Assembly: GCF_020193575.1 (NCBI RefSeq)
Contig: NZ_JADYVD010000025.1
Coordinates: 37,071-101,070 of the forward strand
Length of the DNA: 64,000 nt
Reading direction: 5' to 3'
Source: Ensifer sp. IC4062
GTDB lineage: Bacteria > Pseudomonadota > Alphaproteobacteria > Rhizobiales > Rhizobiaceae
Shown: piece after piece, positions 8,377 through 17,673 of the stretch
How positions within the stretch are numbered: the stretch's first letter is position 1
Layout: each line of letters begins with the position of its first letter
The notes under the pieces: model-generated
What the model saw: the letters and a program-made list of their open reading frames with translations, nothing else
Database searches by the model: none
What the model was told of the DNA's origin: nothing
Program-made: the position numbers and the translations under genes

Positions 8377-10854
8377 ATGTGTGATGCATTTCCACTTATG
8401 CGGGAGCGTCGCTCCTTTGGTAGTGGGCCTATTGTGACATACGAAGAATTTTTGCGTATCGTGGCGCGGACCGGCGCCATCGGAAGGCTGCCGAACTCGG
8501 AGCAGCGCGTCTGCCTTGAGGCAGACCCTACAATTCCCACAATGATCGTTGCTGGTCCGGGAAGCGGCAAGACCACGGTTCTGGTGCTTCGCGTGCTGCG
8601 GCACATCGTTGTCGATCATCTGCGTCCTGAGCAGATTCTCATCACCACGTTTACCGTCAAGGCGGCGCGGGAGATACGCAGCCGACTGATCGAATGGGGT
8701 GAGGCCTTGTTCGAACAGGCCAGAACCGAGCCGATTTCGCAAACCGATCGAGAATTTCTGGCGCATGTGGACATCAATCGCGTGGTCACCGGAACACTCG
8801 ACAGCGTCTGCCAGGAGGCTCTCGGTTCCGACCGGCATGCGGATGAGCCTCCCCTCGTCACATTGGAGAGCTTTGCCGCCAGCGTCATCCTGCAGAGACG
8901 CGGCGGGCTCGGCGCAAGCTTCCGGAACAATCAAGCCGTCCTCGGGGCATTTCTGTCTCCCTTCACGCTGGATGACGACCCGCCCACCACGCTGGCTGAA
9001 GCGGCCAACACCTTGGTGCCGATTATCGACCGTTTTATCCAGGATCGGGTGGACGTGGAGAGTTTTGGCGCTGCCGACCAACCGGAGGCTCACCGGATTA
9101 TCAGGGAGATCGACTCGACATATCGTCGGTATCTGCGCGAGAACAACTTGCTGGATTTCTCCGGGCTGGAAGAGGCCTTGCTCGAGCGGCTTCGAGCCCG
9201 CCTGATACCAATTTTGCTTGCGGATGTCAGGGCGGTCCTCGTCGACGAATATCAGGATACGAACGCCTTGCAGGAGGCGATTTATTTTGAACTGGTTGAG
9301 GCGTGCCAGGCGTCGTTTACGGTCGTGGGCGACGATGACCAGAGCCTTTATCGATTTCGTGGCGCAACGATTGAACTGTTCCGTGCTTTTATCGACCGAT
9401 GTCGTAACCGCCTGGGCAGAGCCCCAGCAGGTCCGCTTTATCTCGTCGAAAATTACCGTTCGACGGACGAGATCGTCGCCTTCTTCAACGCCTTTGTTCG
9501 CACCGACCCGAACTTCGGCCCGGCCCGCATCCAGCCGCCCAAGCCCGTGATCCGATCGAACAATGGCCAAGGCCAAGTACCGATTCTGGCGATGTTCCGG
9601 CCCGATTCCCAGACACTCGCCAACGATCTAACCGACTTCATCGAAGCTGTCTTCCGTGGCAGCGGCTATCGCGACCCTCAAGGCCGGCTGATCAACGGTT
9701 TGCGGGGGAACCGCGAAGCCGGGGATTTGGGCGATGCGGTTTTCCTCGCCTCCAGCGTGCTGGAAATGCAAAAACCGTATTTCGGCAATCCTCCGAAAGC
9801 GCGTTTTACCCACCATCTGCGCAACGCCATGGCAAGCCGCGACATGCAGATGTTCAACCCACGCGGCCGGTCGCTACGCGACATCGAGCATGTCGAACAA
9901 CTTCTGGGGCTGGTGCTCCTCTCTATCGATCCGCCCGACCGGCCAGGAGGAAGCCTTTACTCTTCGATGGCGATTACCAATGTAGCCAAGTTCTTCATGA
10001 ACCGATGGGTTGCGGCAGCACGACAGTTTCTGCAAACGAATCCTCCGCCAGTCTATGGCCGAACCCTGGCGCAAGAGATGTCTGAGTGGCGCGACTATTG
10101 CCTGCGCGGAACCGGCGATAAGGCATCGAGCCGCGACTGGCCGTTCCTCGACGTCATCTATGGCTTGATCCCATGGCTCGACTACTTCGAGATCGACCCG
10201 GAGGGCCAAGTCTATCTGGAAGCGCTGTCGCGCGCCGCCGGACAGGCTGCCGGCTTCTCCGCCTACCGCAGCAGGCTCGTGCGACCGCAAAATCCAGGCT
10301 CACCAAACGACCACGGCCGTCTCAGCATCGAGGCGATCATTCGCGACGTATTGACGCCGCTCGCCGAAAACGTGATCGACGTCGACGAGGAGATCATGCC
10401 AAGTGTTCCTCGCGATCGATTGAATGTGATGACGATCCACCAGGCCAAGGGTCTCGAGTTTCCACTCGTTATCGTCGACGTTGGTACCGACTTTACGACG
10501 AATCATCCGAAGAACCGCTTCCGGCGGTTCCCGGAACAGCCCTCCTCCACGGCGATGATTGAGGATCTGCTGGCGCCGTTCACGCCTGACCTCGGCGCCC
10601 TGCGCACGCAGCGCAATGGCCTGGACAGAAGTTTCGAGGACTTGATCCGTCTGTACTATGTCGCCTTCAGCCGGCCGCAGAGCGCGCTGATGCTCGTCGG
10701 GTGCGACAAGGCCCTCAGGTGGACCAGCAACATCAAGAATGTCGCGCTTGGCTGGCGCCAGGACGAGCGTTGGGCTTGGCGCGATCAATCACCGCGACCG
10801 ACCGGGCGCCGACCGCCGGCTATGGTTAGCCCGCCGAATCTGCTTTTCGTGTGA
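8377..10854 (+). CDS. UvrD/Rep-family (SF1) DNA helicase
   Basis: About 825 residues from the ATG at 8377 (MCDAFPLMRERRSFG); the ATG at 8398 is an alternative and the start is uncertain. SF1A motifs appear in order: Q-motif and Walker A (NSEQRVCLEADPTIPTMIVA, then GPGSGKTT), motif II with DEYQDTNALQEAIY, motif III VVGDDDQSLYRFRGA, motif IV VENYRSTDEIVAFFN, motif V MTIHQAKGLEFPLVIV, motif VI YVAFSRPQSALML. It resembles UvrD/PcrA/AddA helicases without a fused nuclease. The next gene, 7 bp away, encodes a RecB-type nuclease, so the two form an AddAB-like helicase-nuclease pair. Being directly upstream of the dpd-like operon, it may serve the defence role of that island; this is inference. Confidence 0.9.
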   Translation: MCDAFPLMRERRSFGSGPIVTYEEFLRIVARTGAIGRLPNSEQRVCLEADPTIPTMIVAGPGSGKTTVLVLRVLRHIVVDHLRPEQILITTFTVKAAREIRSRLIEWGEALFEQARTEPISQTDREFLAHVDINRVVTGTLDSVCQEALGSDRHADEPPLVTLESFAASVILQRRGGLGASFRNNQAVLGAFLSPFTLDDDPPTTLAEAANTLVPIIDRFIQDRVDVESFGAADQPEAHRIIREIDSTYRRYLRENNLLDFSGLEEALLERLRARLIPILLADVRAVLVDEYQDTNALQEAIYFELVEACQASFTVVGDDDQSLYRFRGATIELFRAFIDRCRNRLGRAPAGPLYLVENYRSTDEIVAFFNAFVRTDPNFGPARIQPPKPVIRSNNGQGQVPILAMFRPDSQTLANDLTDFIEAVFRGSGYRDPQGRLINGLRGNREAGDLGDAVFLASSVLEMQKPYFGNPPKARFTHHLRNAMASRDMQMFNPRGRSLRDIEHVEQLLGLVLLSIDPPDRPGGSLYSSMAITNVAKFFMNRWVAAARQFLQTNPPPVYGRTLAQEMSEWRDYCLRGTGDKASSRDWPFLDVIYGLIPWLDYFEIDPEGQVYLEALSRAAGQAAGFSAYRSRLVRPQNPGSPNDHGRLSIEAIIRDVLTPLAENVIDVDEEIMPSVPRDRLNVMTIHQAKGLEFPLVIVDVGTDFTTNHPKNRFRRFPEQPSSTAMIEDLLAPFTPDLGALRTQRNGLDRSFEDLIRLYYVAFSRPQSALMLVGCDKALRWTSNIKNVALGWRQDERWAWRDQSPRPTGRRPPAMVSPPNLLFV

Positions 10855-10861
10855 GGAACGA

Positions 10862-12034
10862 ATGGAACTGCCGATCAAACGTCCGGACCGCATCATTCCG
10901 GACTACAGCCTTACCGGTGACGTCCTGTCATTTTCGCGCTGTCAACGCAGCTACCGCTATTACAACGGCTCCTCCCTTCCGCCGTCCCGACCCGTGCAAC
11001 TCTGGTATGGAGAATTTCTGCACGGGATGATGGAACGAACGTATCGGCTTTGGCAGGAAAACCAATCGCTGCCGTTCCCGCTTCACTGTACAATCCCCGA
11101 GGAAGGGGAACGTCCCGACGAACCGGTGGGCCTGCCCGCGCTCGACCTGCGCGTGATTGGCTGGCCGATCGAGCAGGCGCTTGCCCATCAGGGCAAGTTC
11201 GCCCGTAGTTCCGACGCGCGGATATCGGCTTATGAGCGCGCCGAAGCAGTGATCAATCAGCTCGGCCCGCACCTTTTTCCCTTGGTGGACGTTGCAGAGC
11301 GAAAGGTGATCGGCACCCGCCCGCTTCTGCCCGGTCAGAATCCAAATGTCGAGCGCGCCACCCGCTACATCCTGGAAGGGATCATCGACGTGCTCGGCCA
11401 TACGCAACTTGATGATCAGCCGGAAGGCAATCCGCTGAAAGCGGCCATTGTCGCGGCGCAGCCGGACCTCAACGGAGAATACGAGATCATTATCGACTAC
11501 AAGGGATCGCGCCGCCCGCCGGTCGACACTGACGAGCGAAGCGATTGGCAGTTGGGCGAGTGGCAGGTGCAAACCTATGCCTGGCTGAGGTCGCAGCAAC
11601 CGGAGGCAAGGCCTGTCGCCGCCGGGATCCTTGTCTATATTGGCGAACTGGCGCCGGGCACGAACGAACTCTCAAACCTCAAACGCGAAATGCGTCGCGG
11701 TCGAACCGATGTTGTTCCCGCCAACGGCACGCCGGACTACTATCAAATCAATGCCTGGGAACCCGGCCGTCAAGTCAATCTTTCCGGCGATTTCAAGATG
11801 AGACGGGCGATCCGGATAATTCCGGTCACACAAGCATCGATGCAGGCTGCAACAGCGGCGATCGACCGCGTGGTTCGCGCGATTGAAGACAGAGTCGTCG
11901 ACGAACGCACGAGCAACCATATTCGCCAAACCTGGCCCGCCGACAGCCAGGATGAAGCCACCTGCGTTGCCTGTGACTTCAGAGTCTCGTGCGAGCGCTA
12001 TAACAGTCGCCCATGGCCGGAAACCGGCCAATAG
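10862..12034 (+). CDS. PD-(D/E)XK nuclease with predicted Fe-S cluster (RecB/Cas4-like)
   Basis: A 390-residue protein; the ATG at 10862 follows GAGGAACG and the helicase stop. The nuclease core is visible as EGIIDVLGH (near residues 176-184), then EYEIIIDYKGSR (conserved D and E/D-X-K) and a QVQTYAWL motif (near 235). One Cys near the N-terminus (LSFSRCQRSYRYY) and a C-terminal cluster CVACDFRVSC have the spacing of the 4Fe-4S clasp in AddB, Cas4 and other RecB-type nucleases. It probably works with the helicase encoded just upstream. Whether it acts on unmodified foreign DNA as the restriction arm of the modification operon downstream is a hypothesis. Confidence 0.85.
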   Translation: MELPIKRPDRIIPDYSLTGDVLSFSRCQRSYRYYNGSSLPPSRPVQLWYGEFLHGMMERTYRLWQENQSLPFPLHCTIPEEGERPDEPVGLPALDLRVIGWPIEQALAHQGKFARSSDARISAYERAEAVINQLGPHLFPLVDVAERKVIGTRPLLPGQNPNVERATRYILEGIIDVLGHTQLDDQPEGNPLKAAIVAAQPDLNGEYEIIIDYKGSRRPPVDTDERSDWQLGEWQVQTYAWLRSQQPEARPVAAGILVYIGELAPGTNELSNLKREMRRGRTDVVPANGTPDYYQINAWEPGRQVNLSGDFKMRRAIRIIPVTQASMQAATAAIDRVVRAIEDRVVDERTSNHIRQTWPADSQDEATCVACDFRVSCERYNSRPWPETGQ

Positions 12035-12290
12035 GCGCTTGCACCAGCCTAGGAGCCAACATCTAGGTGGCGACAACGGAGCCAAGAGGAGCGAGCCGTA
12101 GCCATTTATCAGCGTGCCCACTATAGCGATGGCCGGACCGTGTTGATATTCCGCGCGAGCGTCTTGGGAGCGCTGGTTATCTCCCTCAGGGTTGAAGAGA
12201 ACGACGCGGCCTCCGACCGCCTTCACCTGACGCGGGATTGTCATTCCGCTCGCCAGCACCTTTCGATCACCCAGCCGGATGCACGGGCGG

Positions 12291-12416
12291 CTATAGCCAA
12301 GGACCCATGATGACGATGAGCGCTCCGCCCACCGAGATCCAACCTGGATCGCTCAGGACAAACGCAAAGAACCACCGTCGCCGCAGCCCGCCAATTGCGG
12401 GATAAAATGCGCCCAT
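12291..12416 (-). CDS. Possible 41-residue membrane peptide
   Basis: A short frame starting at the ATG at 12414-12416 (MGAFYPAIGGLRRRWFFAFV) and ending in a hydrophobic stretch (WISVGGALIVIMGPWL) would make a single-pass membrane peptide. No convincing ribosome binding site is visible, and a longer gene broken by frameshifts is equally possible. The rest of the 12035-12617 gap has no gene that I can support. Confidence 0.2.
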   Translation of the reverse strand: MGAFYPAIGGLRRRWFFAFVLSDPGWISVGGALIVIMGPWL

Positions 12417-12536
12417 TGTTCCAGCTTGGCGATAACTGCGGAAAGCCAAGTACGGTCCATATTAGTTCTCCCGTGCGGTGATGTGACCGCTCCGCAGTTT
12501 TCGCAGCAGGAATAAAGGCGGTCTGCAGTTTTTGGG

Positions 12537-12565
12537 TTGACGCTTTTGCGTCACTGCAGTTATTC
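12537..12565 (+). promoter_or_regulatory. Possible promoter with small hairpin upstream of the modification operon
   Basis: TTGACG at 12537-12542 could be a -35 element; 17-18 bp further the sequence TTATTC/TATTCC is a poor -10. GACGC and GCGTC (12539-12552) form a short dyad around TTTT, and CTGCAG occurs on both sides (12523-12528 and 12554-12559). It lies about 55 bp before the first ATG of the operon. Weak evidence only. Confidence 0.25.
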
Positions 12566-12617
12566 CATGACCCGAAATTGTTTCCTGCAATTCGTGGCGG
12601 CTACGCACATTGGTACG

Positions 12618-13538
12618 ATGATGCATTTGATCCTTACGACGTGCACGAACCGAAAGCGATACGATCACAGTCCCGCCCTCTCCGCGCGCGCGCTTCCGTG
12701 TGGCAGCCTCCAAGATGTGAGTGAGGAATGGAAAGCTAGGGTATTGGCGGCCCCGCAAGTCGCTTCCGCCGGAGATCTCTACTGCGGGCGTTCTTTTTCC
12801 GAGGCGACCGCGGCAGCCGGCGAAATCGGAGCACGCCTTTACGTCGCGTCTGCGGGGCTTGGATTTTTGACGGCTCACCAGCCCGTTCCGTCATATAACC
12901 TGACCGTTTCAAGGGGAACGCAGGACTGTATCTTGGATCGCATCACACCTTCCGCCTCGGAGGCGGAATGGTGGGGAACGCTTGTCGATCAAAATGTGAT
13001 ACGGGGGACACTTCGCTCGGCAGATGGGCTGATCCTCATCGCTGTCGGGAAAGCGTACCTTAAAATGCTTGTGCCCATTCTTTCAGACCTGCCGGAGGAG
13101 ACCATCGATCGTCTGCGGATTTTCGTCGGACCGGACGTTTCTATGCTGTCAGCACGTCTCGTGGCTCAGACCCTGCCTTACGATGATCGGCTCGATGGCC
13201 CAGATAGTCCAATTCGGGGAACAAAGATCGATTTCGTCTCGCGGGCGCTTCACCACTTTACCAAAGCTGTCATGGACCAACATCCGACGGCTCCGGTTGC
13301 GAAACAGGCAAAGCACGTCGAAGAGTTATCACGACTTTGGGGCCGTCCCAATGTCCGTCCTGGTGCTCGTTGTTCTGATGCAGAAATCAAAGCTCTTCTG
13401 CGCCGGCACTGGGAACGTACAGGCGGATTGTCGACGAAGCTTCTCCGCGTTCTTCGAGATGAACTGGCCGTTGCTTGTGAGCAAAAGCGCTTCTCCCGTC
13501 TGGCCTCTGAGGTCCGGAACGAGGAGATGTCAACATGA
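12618..13538 (+). CDS. YaaA/DUF6884-like protein, first gene of the dpd-like operon
   Basis: About 306 residues from the tandem ATGs at 12618/12621 (MMHLILTTCTNRKRYDHSPA); no good ribosome binding site helps decide between them. The opening beta strand followed by CTNRKR, then YCGRSFSEA near residue 57 and ARLYVASAGLGFLTAHQPVP near 73, is the layout of DUF6884 proteins, which are distantly like YaaA (DUF328). Its stop overlaps the start of the first DGQHR gene (ATGA at 13535), so it belongs to the operon. By position it might process the inserted base, as DpdC does, but I cannot show homology to DpdC. Confidence 0.55.
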   Translation: MMHLILTTCTNRKRYDHSPALSARALPCGSLQDVSEEWKARVLAAPQVASAGDLYCGRSFSEATAAAGEIGARLYVASAGLGFLTAHQPVPSYNLTVSRGTQDCILDRITPSASEAEWWGTLVDQNVIRGTLRSADGLILIAVGKAYLKMLVPILSDLPEETIDRLRIFVGPDVSMLSARLVAQTLPYDDRLDGPDSPIRGTKIDFVSRALHHFTKAVMDQHPTAPVAKQAKHVEELSRLWGRPNVRPGARCSDAEIKALLRRHWERTGGLSTKLLRVLRDELAVACEQKRFSRLASEVRNEEMST

Positions 13539-14656
13539 GTATTGAAGATGACCTCGTTGTTCGCGCGGTGAAAACACAGCAGGGCGACGGCATCGATGTC
13601 TACGCCTTCTTTCTCTATGGCTCTGACCTGACCCGTATTGCCGATATCAGCCGCATTCACAGGGATGAAAAGGAGTTGAAGGGCTTTCAGCGCAAGGAGA
13701 TCCGCAATCACGTCAATTCCATCGTCGAATTTCTCGACAGCGGTCCCGTGCTGTTTCCGAACGCTATCACCCTTGCCCTTTCGCCGGAGATCCACTTCGA
13801 ACCCTCGCGCGGGCCGAAGCCCAACGGTCTCGTCGAAGTCGGTTTGTCGGGCACACTGACTATTCCATTTCGAAGCGAGGGAGATCGGGCCGCCTGGATC
13901 GTCGACGGCCAGCAGCGTTCGCTCGCTTTGGCCAAAGCAAAGAACAGCCGGTTTCCGGTGCCTGTGGTGGGGTTCGTGTCGAGGGATCTGCAAATCCACA
14001 GAGAGCAGTTCATCCTCGTCAACAAGGTGAAAGCGCTAGATGTTCGTTTGATCAATGAGTTGCTGCCTGAGGTCGGTTCGCTTCTTCCGAAGGATTTGGC
14101 GGTGAACCGTCTGCCCAGCGAACTATGCAACCTGCTCAACAGACAGCCGAAGTCACCATTCTACAAACTGATCAAGCGTGCCTCAGATACCGGCGATGAC
14201 GCCAGTGTGGTCAGCGACACGGCATTGATATCGGCGATCAAACAGAACCTGCGCCCACCGCTGGGAGCGCTCAGTCAGTATAAGCACTCGCCCGAGACAG
14301 CAAACCCTGACGCCATGTACGAGACCCTGGTGCTTTACTGGTCGGCCGTTCGAGACATATTCCCGGAGGCCTGGGGCAAAAGCCCGACAGAAAGCCGTCT
14401 CATGCATTCCGCCGGAATAAAGGCCATGGGGGCACTGATGGATCAAATCATGCTTCGAGCCGACAGTTCGGAAATGCCCGATGCCGAAATTCGCGAGTCC
14501 CTAAAACGCTTGGCACCGCATTGCTGCTGGACCGAGGGTGTTTGGGGCGAGCTTGGCTGGGCGTGGGACGAGATACAAGGCACGCCCCAGCATATTGCCA
14601 AACTCGCCGACCATTTGATCCAACTCGATCGCAAGCTGTCGAGGCCAAGCAGATGA
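13535..14656 (+). CDS. DGQHR-domain protein (DndB/DpdB-like), copy 1
   Basis: A 373-residue protein of the DGQHR family, which includes DndB and the ParB-like DpdB that assists DpdA in putting preQ0 into DNA. The name motif is present as DGQQRSLALAKAK near residues 124-136, preceded by GFQRKEIRNHVNSIVEF near 49. After the motif comes REQFILVNKVKALDVRLINE, the usual family continuation. Its start and stop overlap both neighbours by four bases, showing coupled translation with the YaaA-like gene and dpdA. A second, divergent member lies just after dpdA. Confidence 0.82.
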   Translation: MSIEDDLVVRAVKTQQGDGIDVYAFFLYGSDLTRIADISRIHRDEKELKGFQRKEIRNHVNSIVEFLDSGPVLFPNAITLALSPEIHFEPSRGPKPNGLVEVGLSGTLTIPFRSEGDRAAWIVDGQQRSLALAKAKNSRFPVPVVGFVSRDLQIHREQFILVNKVKALDVRLINELLPEVGSLLPKDLAVNRLPSELCNLLNRQPKSPFYKLIKRASDTGDDASVVSDTALISAIKQNLRPPLGALSQYKHSPETANPDAMYETLVLYWSAVRDIFPEAWGKSPTESRLMHSAGIKAMGALMDQIMLRADSSEMPDAEIRESLKRLAPHCCWTEGVWGELGWAWDEIQGTPQHIAKLADHLIQLDRKLSRPSR

Positions 14657-16020
14657 AGTTCATATTCGCCGACAGCCTCGACCACGTAGATCCCGGCTAT
14701 GACTTTCTTCGGGACCGATACGCCGAGGCGCGGGTCCCTTATTGGGACGACGTATACCCGCACGAGATCATGGGCTACGCACCTTATGACGGCATGCTTG
14801 TCTCTCGCGGCATCATCGGTGGCGCAGTTGTTGGGGGCAAGTACACCGAAGCCCAAGCGATGCGTTTTCGCCGCGTAGGGGCGCGCGAGTTCCTGCGGCT
14901 TGACAAGCCGGGGTTTACCAATCTGCCTATCTTCGGGGACTGCGGCGCCTTCACTTATCATAAGGAGGACCACCCACCTTATACACCGGAGGATACCGCC
15001 GAATTCTATGACGACGGCCGGTTCACCCACGGCTGCTCGGTCGATCACATCATCTTCGACTTTGACGAAAGCCTTTCCGGTTTCGACGGCGGCACCGATA
15101 ACGCGCGCCATCGCTTCGACATCACGTTGGAAAACGCCGCTGAATTCCTGAAGACAACGGCGCACATGTCGCGCCGGTTCACGCCCTTGGGCGTCATCCA
15201 GGGATGGTCTCCGGGAAGCATGGCTGAAGCTGCACGCAGGCTGGTTGCCATGGGATATAATTATCTAGCCCTCGGCGGAACGGTTCCATTGAAGGCAGCG
15301 CAAATCAAAGCGTGTCTTCGCGCCATCCGCGATGTGATCCCGTCGAACGTTCGCCTTCACATCCTCGGATTTGCGAAGGCCGACGAGATCGAGACCTTCC
15401 AGCCATTCAACATCACAAGTTTCGACACCACCTCACCGCTTATTCGCGCCTTCAAGGACGCCAAGTCGAACTACTATCTCCCGACACCAAGTGGGGCATT
15501 GACGTACTACACGGCTATTCGCGTTCCGCAGGCGTTAGAGAATCCGAAGCTGCAGCGCCTGGCGAAGCAAGGGGCGTTGAACCAGGAACAGTTGGTTTCC
15601 ATGGAGCACCACGCTCTAAATGCGCTGCGGGCCTATGATCGCGGAGAGGTCGAATTGGAGGAAACTCTTGACGCTGTGCTCGCGTATGCCACCCCGGCAT
15701 TGATGGGAGCGCCGATTGGCGATCTTCCGGGGGTGAAGGCTGTCGAGGAACTGCGGAGCCGCTACAGGCGCACGCTCACTGACAAACCGTGGAAGCTGTG
15801 CGGATGCCCCATCTGCACATCGCTCTCCATCGAGGTTGTGATCTTCAGGGCAAGCAATCGGAACAAGCGACGGGGCATTCATAATCTCGGGGTCTACGAA
15901 GCCCTTGTCCGCAATCTACCATGCAGAAGTGAATTTGATGACGATATTCAGGTTTCCGGCGATCAAGGCGCGGCAGAGCGATCAGCACACGGTGGTGTCG
16001 TTTGCAGCCCTTGCCTCTGA
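14653..16020 (+). CDS. dpdA: DpdA-like transglycosylase (TGT family) for 7-deazaguanine insertion
   Basis: A 455-residue TGT-fold protein, started at the ATG at 14653 that overlaps the previous stop. The catalytic Asp motif reads FGDCGAF (Asp96), the second active-site region is SFDTTSP near residue 260, and the zinc ligands are CGCPIC near 385 with His in RGIHNL. The N-terminus MKFIFADSLDHVDPGYDF is typical of DpdA rather than of bacterial tRNA Tgt. Together with two DndB-like proteins and preQ0 genes this points to DNA rather than tRNA as substrate. The last ~28 residues overlap the next gene by 83 bp and may be dispensable. Established for Salmonella Montevideo: DpdA with DpdB makes dPreQ0 in DNA. 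Confidence 0.85.
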   Translation: MKFIFADSLDHVDPGYDFLRDRYAEARVPYWDDVYPHEIMGYAPYDGMLVSRGIIGGAVVGGKYTEAQAMRFRRVGAREFLRLDKPGFTNLPIFGDCGAFTYHKEDHPPYTPEDTAEFYDDGRFTHGCSVDHIIFDFDESLSGFDGGTDNARHRFDITLENAAEFLKTTAHMSRRFTPLGVIQGWSPGSMAEAARRLVAMGYNYLALGGTVPLKAAQIKACLRAIRDVIPSNVRLHILGFAKADEIETFQPFNITSFDTTSPLIRAFKDAKSNYYLPTPSGALTYYTAIRVPQALENPKLQRLAKQGALNQEQLVSMEHHALNALRAYDRGEVELEETLDAVLAYATPALMGAPIGDLPGVKAVEELRSRYRRTLTDKPWKLCGCPICTSLSIEVVIFRASNRNKRRGIHNLGVYEALVRNLPCRSEFDDDIQVSGDQGAAERSAHGGVVCSPCL

Positions 16021-17044
16021 ACTCCAGCAATTTGCCTTCATCGAGCGTGTTGCGCGCGACAGCGGCGGCCGCCTGAGCGGTTTTCAGCGTCCGCAGATCG
16101 CCGGGCATATCCGGGAGATCCGTGACTATCTGGAAAAGTCGGAAGCGATCTTGCCCAACCCGATCGTCGTCGCTTTCACATCAGGCATCGAGATCGAGGA
16201 AGCGGACGAGTTCGGGCGCTGTGTGGTCAGGATTTCCTTGCACGACGGTCCTCCGGGTTTCGTCGTCGACGGTCAACAACGACTGAGCGCCCTTTCGCAG
16301 CTACCCGATAAGGATTTCCAGGTGTTCATTTCCGGTGTCGTCTGCGAAGACGACGCCGAGCTTCGCCGGCAGTTCGTGTTGATTAACAACACGCGCCCCT
16401 TGCCGAAGTCGCTGATCTATGAGCTTCTTCCAACCGTTGGCGGCCTGCCAAGACGTCTTGGCGATCGCGCCTTCGCCGCGGAACTTGCGGCGCGGCTGAA
16501 CTTCGATGGAAGTTCGTCCCTCAAGGGAATGATCCACCAGCATACCAATCCTGCCGGCATCATTCGTGATACCGCCATTCAGCGCGTCGTCATGAATTCG
16601 GTGACCGACGGAGTAATGCGGGAAATGATCCGTGAGCCGAATGGCGAGGATCTCTGCTTCCAGGTGATCGAGCAGTTCTATGCCGCTGTAAAGTATGTCT
16701 TCAAAGATGACTGGAAAAACCATACGCCGAAGACGTCCCGCCTTGTTCATGGTGCCGGCATCATGGCGCTGGGCTACGTGATGGAAGTCCTGGCCCTGCT
16801 CGATGGCGCACGAACGTGGCAGGAATTCTCGAAGGGCCTGGCATGCCTCGTTGGCAGGACAGCGTGGACGTCCGGAGAATGGGAGTTCGGTCCGGATGAT
16901 CACCGCCATTGGAAATCAGTGCAAAACGTCAATCGCGATATTGTCACCTTGGCCCAGTATCTGATTACGATCGTGCGTGCCGATGCGAGAGCCCGTCGGG
17001 CAGCCCTCACTGAACCGCCGGACGGTTCACCGGAGGCAACATGA
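15938..17044 (+). CDS. DGQHR-domain protein (DndB/DpdB-like), copy 2
   Basis: A 368-residue paralogue of the gene at 13535. The ATG at 15938 (MTIFRFPAIKARQSD) lies inside the dpdA 3' end; a TTG 33 bases upstream is less likely. Motifs are FQRPQIAGHIREIRDYLE, DGQQRLSALSQL near residue 112, and RRQFVLINNTRPLPKSLIYE. Sequence identity to copy 1 is clearly low although the layout is the same, so it is an old duplication. The two may form a hetero-oligomer around DpdA, or read different sequence contexts; both ideas are inference. Its stop overlaps queE (ATGA). Confidence 0.82.
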   Translation: MTIFRFPAIKARQSDQHTVVSFAALASELQQFAFIERVARDSGGRLSGFQRPQIAGHIREIRDYLEKSEAILPNPIVVAFTSGIEIEEADEFGRCVVRISLHDGPPGFVVDGQQRLSALSQLPDKDFQVFISGVVCEDDAELRRQFVLINNTRPLPKSLIYELLPTVGGLPRRLGDRAFAAELAARLNFDGSSSLKGMIHQHTNPAGIIRDTAIQRVVMNSVTDGVMREMIREPNGEDLCFQVIEQFYAAVKYVFKDDWKNHTPKTSRLVHGAGIMALGYVMEVLALLDGARTWQEFSKGLACLVGRTAWTSGEWEFGPDDHRHWKSVQNVNRDIVTLAQYLITIVRADARARRAALTEPPDGSPEAT

Positions 17045-17673
17045 CCTATGCAGTGAAGGAACTGTTCAAAACCCTCCAGGGAGAGGGTGCGCAGGCTGGG
17101 CGGGCGGCAGTTTTCTGCCGTTTCGCGGGATGTAACCTATGGTCTGGTCGGGAGGAAGATCGAGAGAGGTCGATCTGCCAATTTTGCGATACCGACTTCA
17201 TCGGCACGGATGGCATCGGCGGGGGTAAATTTGCGCACGCGGCAATGCTTTCCGCGGCGATCGAAAAGACTTGGGGACCTGAAACGCGCGGACGCTTTGT
17301 TGTGTTCACCGGGGGTGAGCCACTGCTGCAACTCGATGCGGCATTGATCGAGGCCGTTCACGCCGCTGGATTTCAGATTGCCGTCGAGACCAACGGAACG
17401 ATCGAAGCTCCAGCAGGGCTGGACTGGATCTGCGTTAGCCCAAAGGCAGGCTCCGAATTGAAACAGCGGCATGGAAACGAGTTGAAGCTTGTCTATCCAC
17501 AGGTTGGTGCCGACCCGGACCAGTTCACGGACCTTGCCTTTGACCACCACTGGCTTCAGCCGATGGACGGGCCCCGGCGGCAGGAGAATACGGCATTAAT
17601 CGCCGCCTATTGTCTCGACAACCCGCCCTGGCGCCTGAGCCTCCAGACGCACAAGATGATTGGTATCCCATGA
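17041..17673 (+). CDS. queE: 7-carboxy-7-deazaguanine synthase QueE
   Basis: A 210-residue radical-SAM enzyme that turns 6-carboxytetrahydropterin into 7-carboxy-7-deazaguanine on the preQ0 route. The N-terminal EIFxTLQGEG-type motif reads LFKTLQGEGAQAGR. The cluster cysteines are in CNLWSGREEDRERSIC followed by FCDTDF (a C-x14-C-x2-C spacing, a known QueE variant). FTGGEPLLQLD and VETNGTIEAP follow in the usual places, and SPKAGSELK is the family's substrate-binding end. It overlaps both neighbouring genes by four bases. Confidence 0.95.
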   Translation: MTYAVKELFKTLQGEGAQAGRAAVFCRFAGCNLWSGREEDRERSICQFCDTDFIGTDGIGGGKFAHAAMLSAAIEKTWGPETRGRFVVFTGGEPLLQLDAALIEAVHAAGFQIAVETNGTIEAPAGLDWICVSPKAGSELKQRHGNELKLVYPQVGADPDQFTDLAFDHHWLQPMDGPRRQENTALIAAYCLDNPPWRLSLQTHKMIGIP

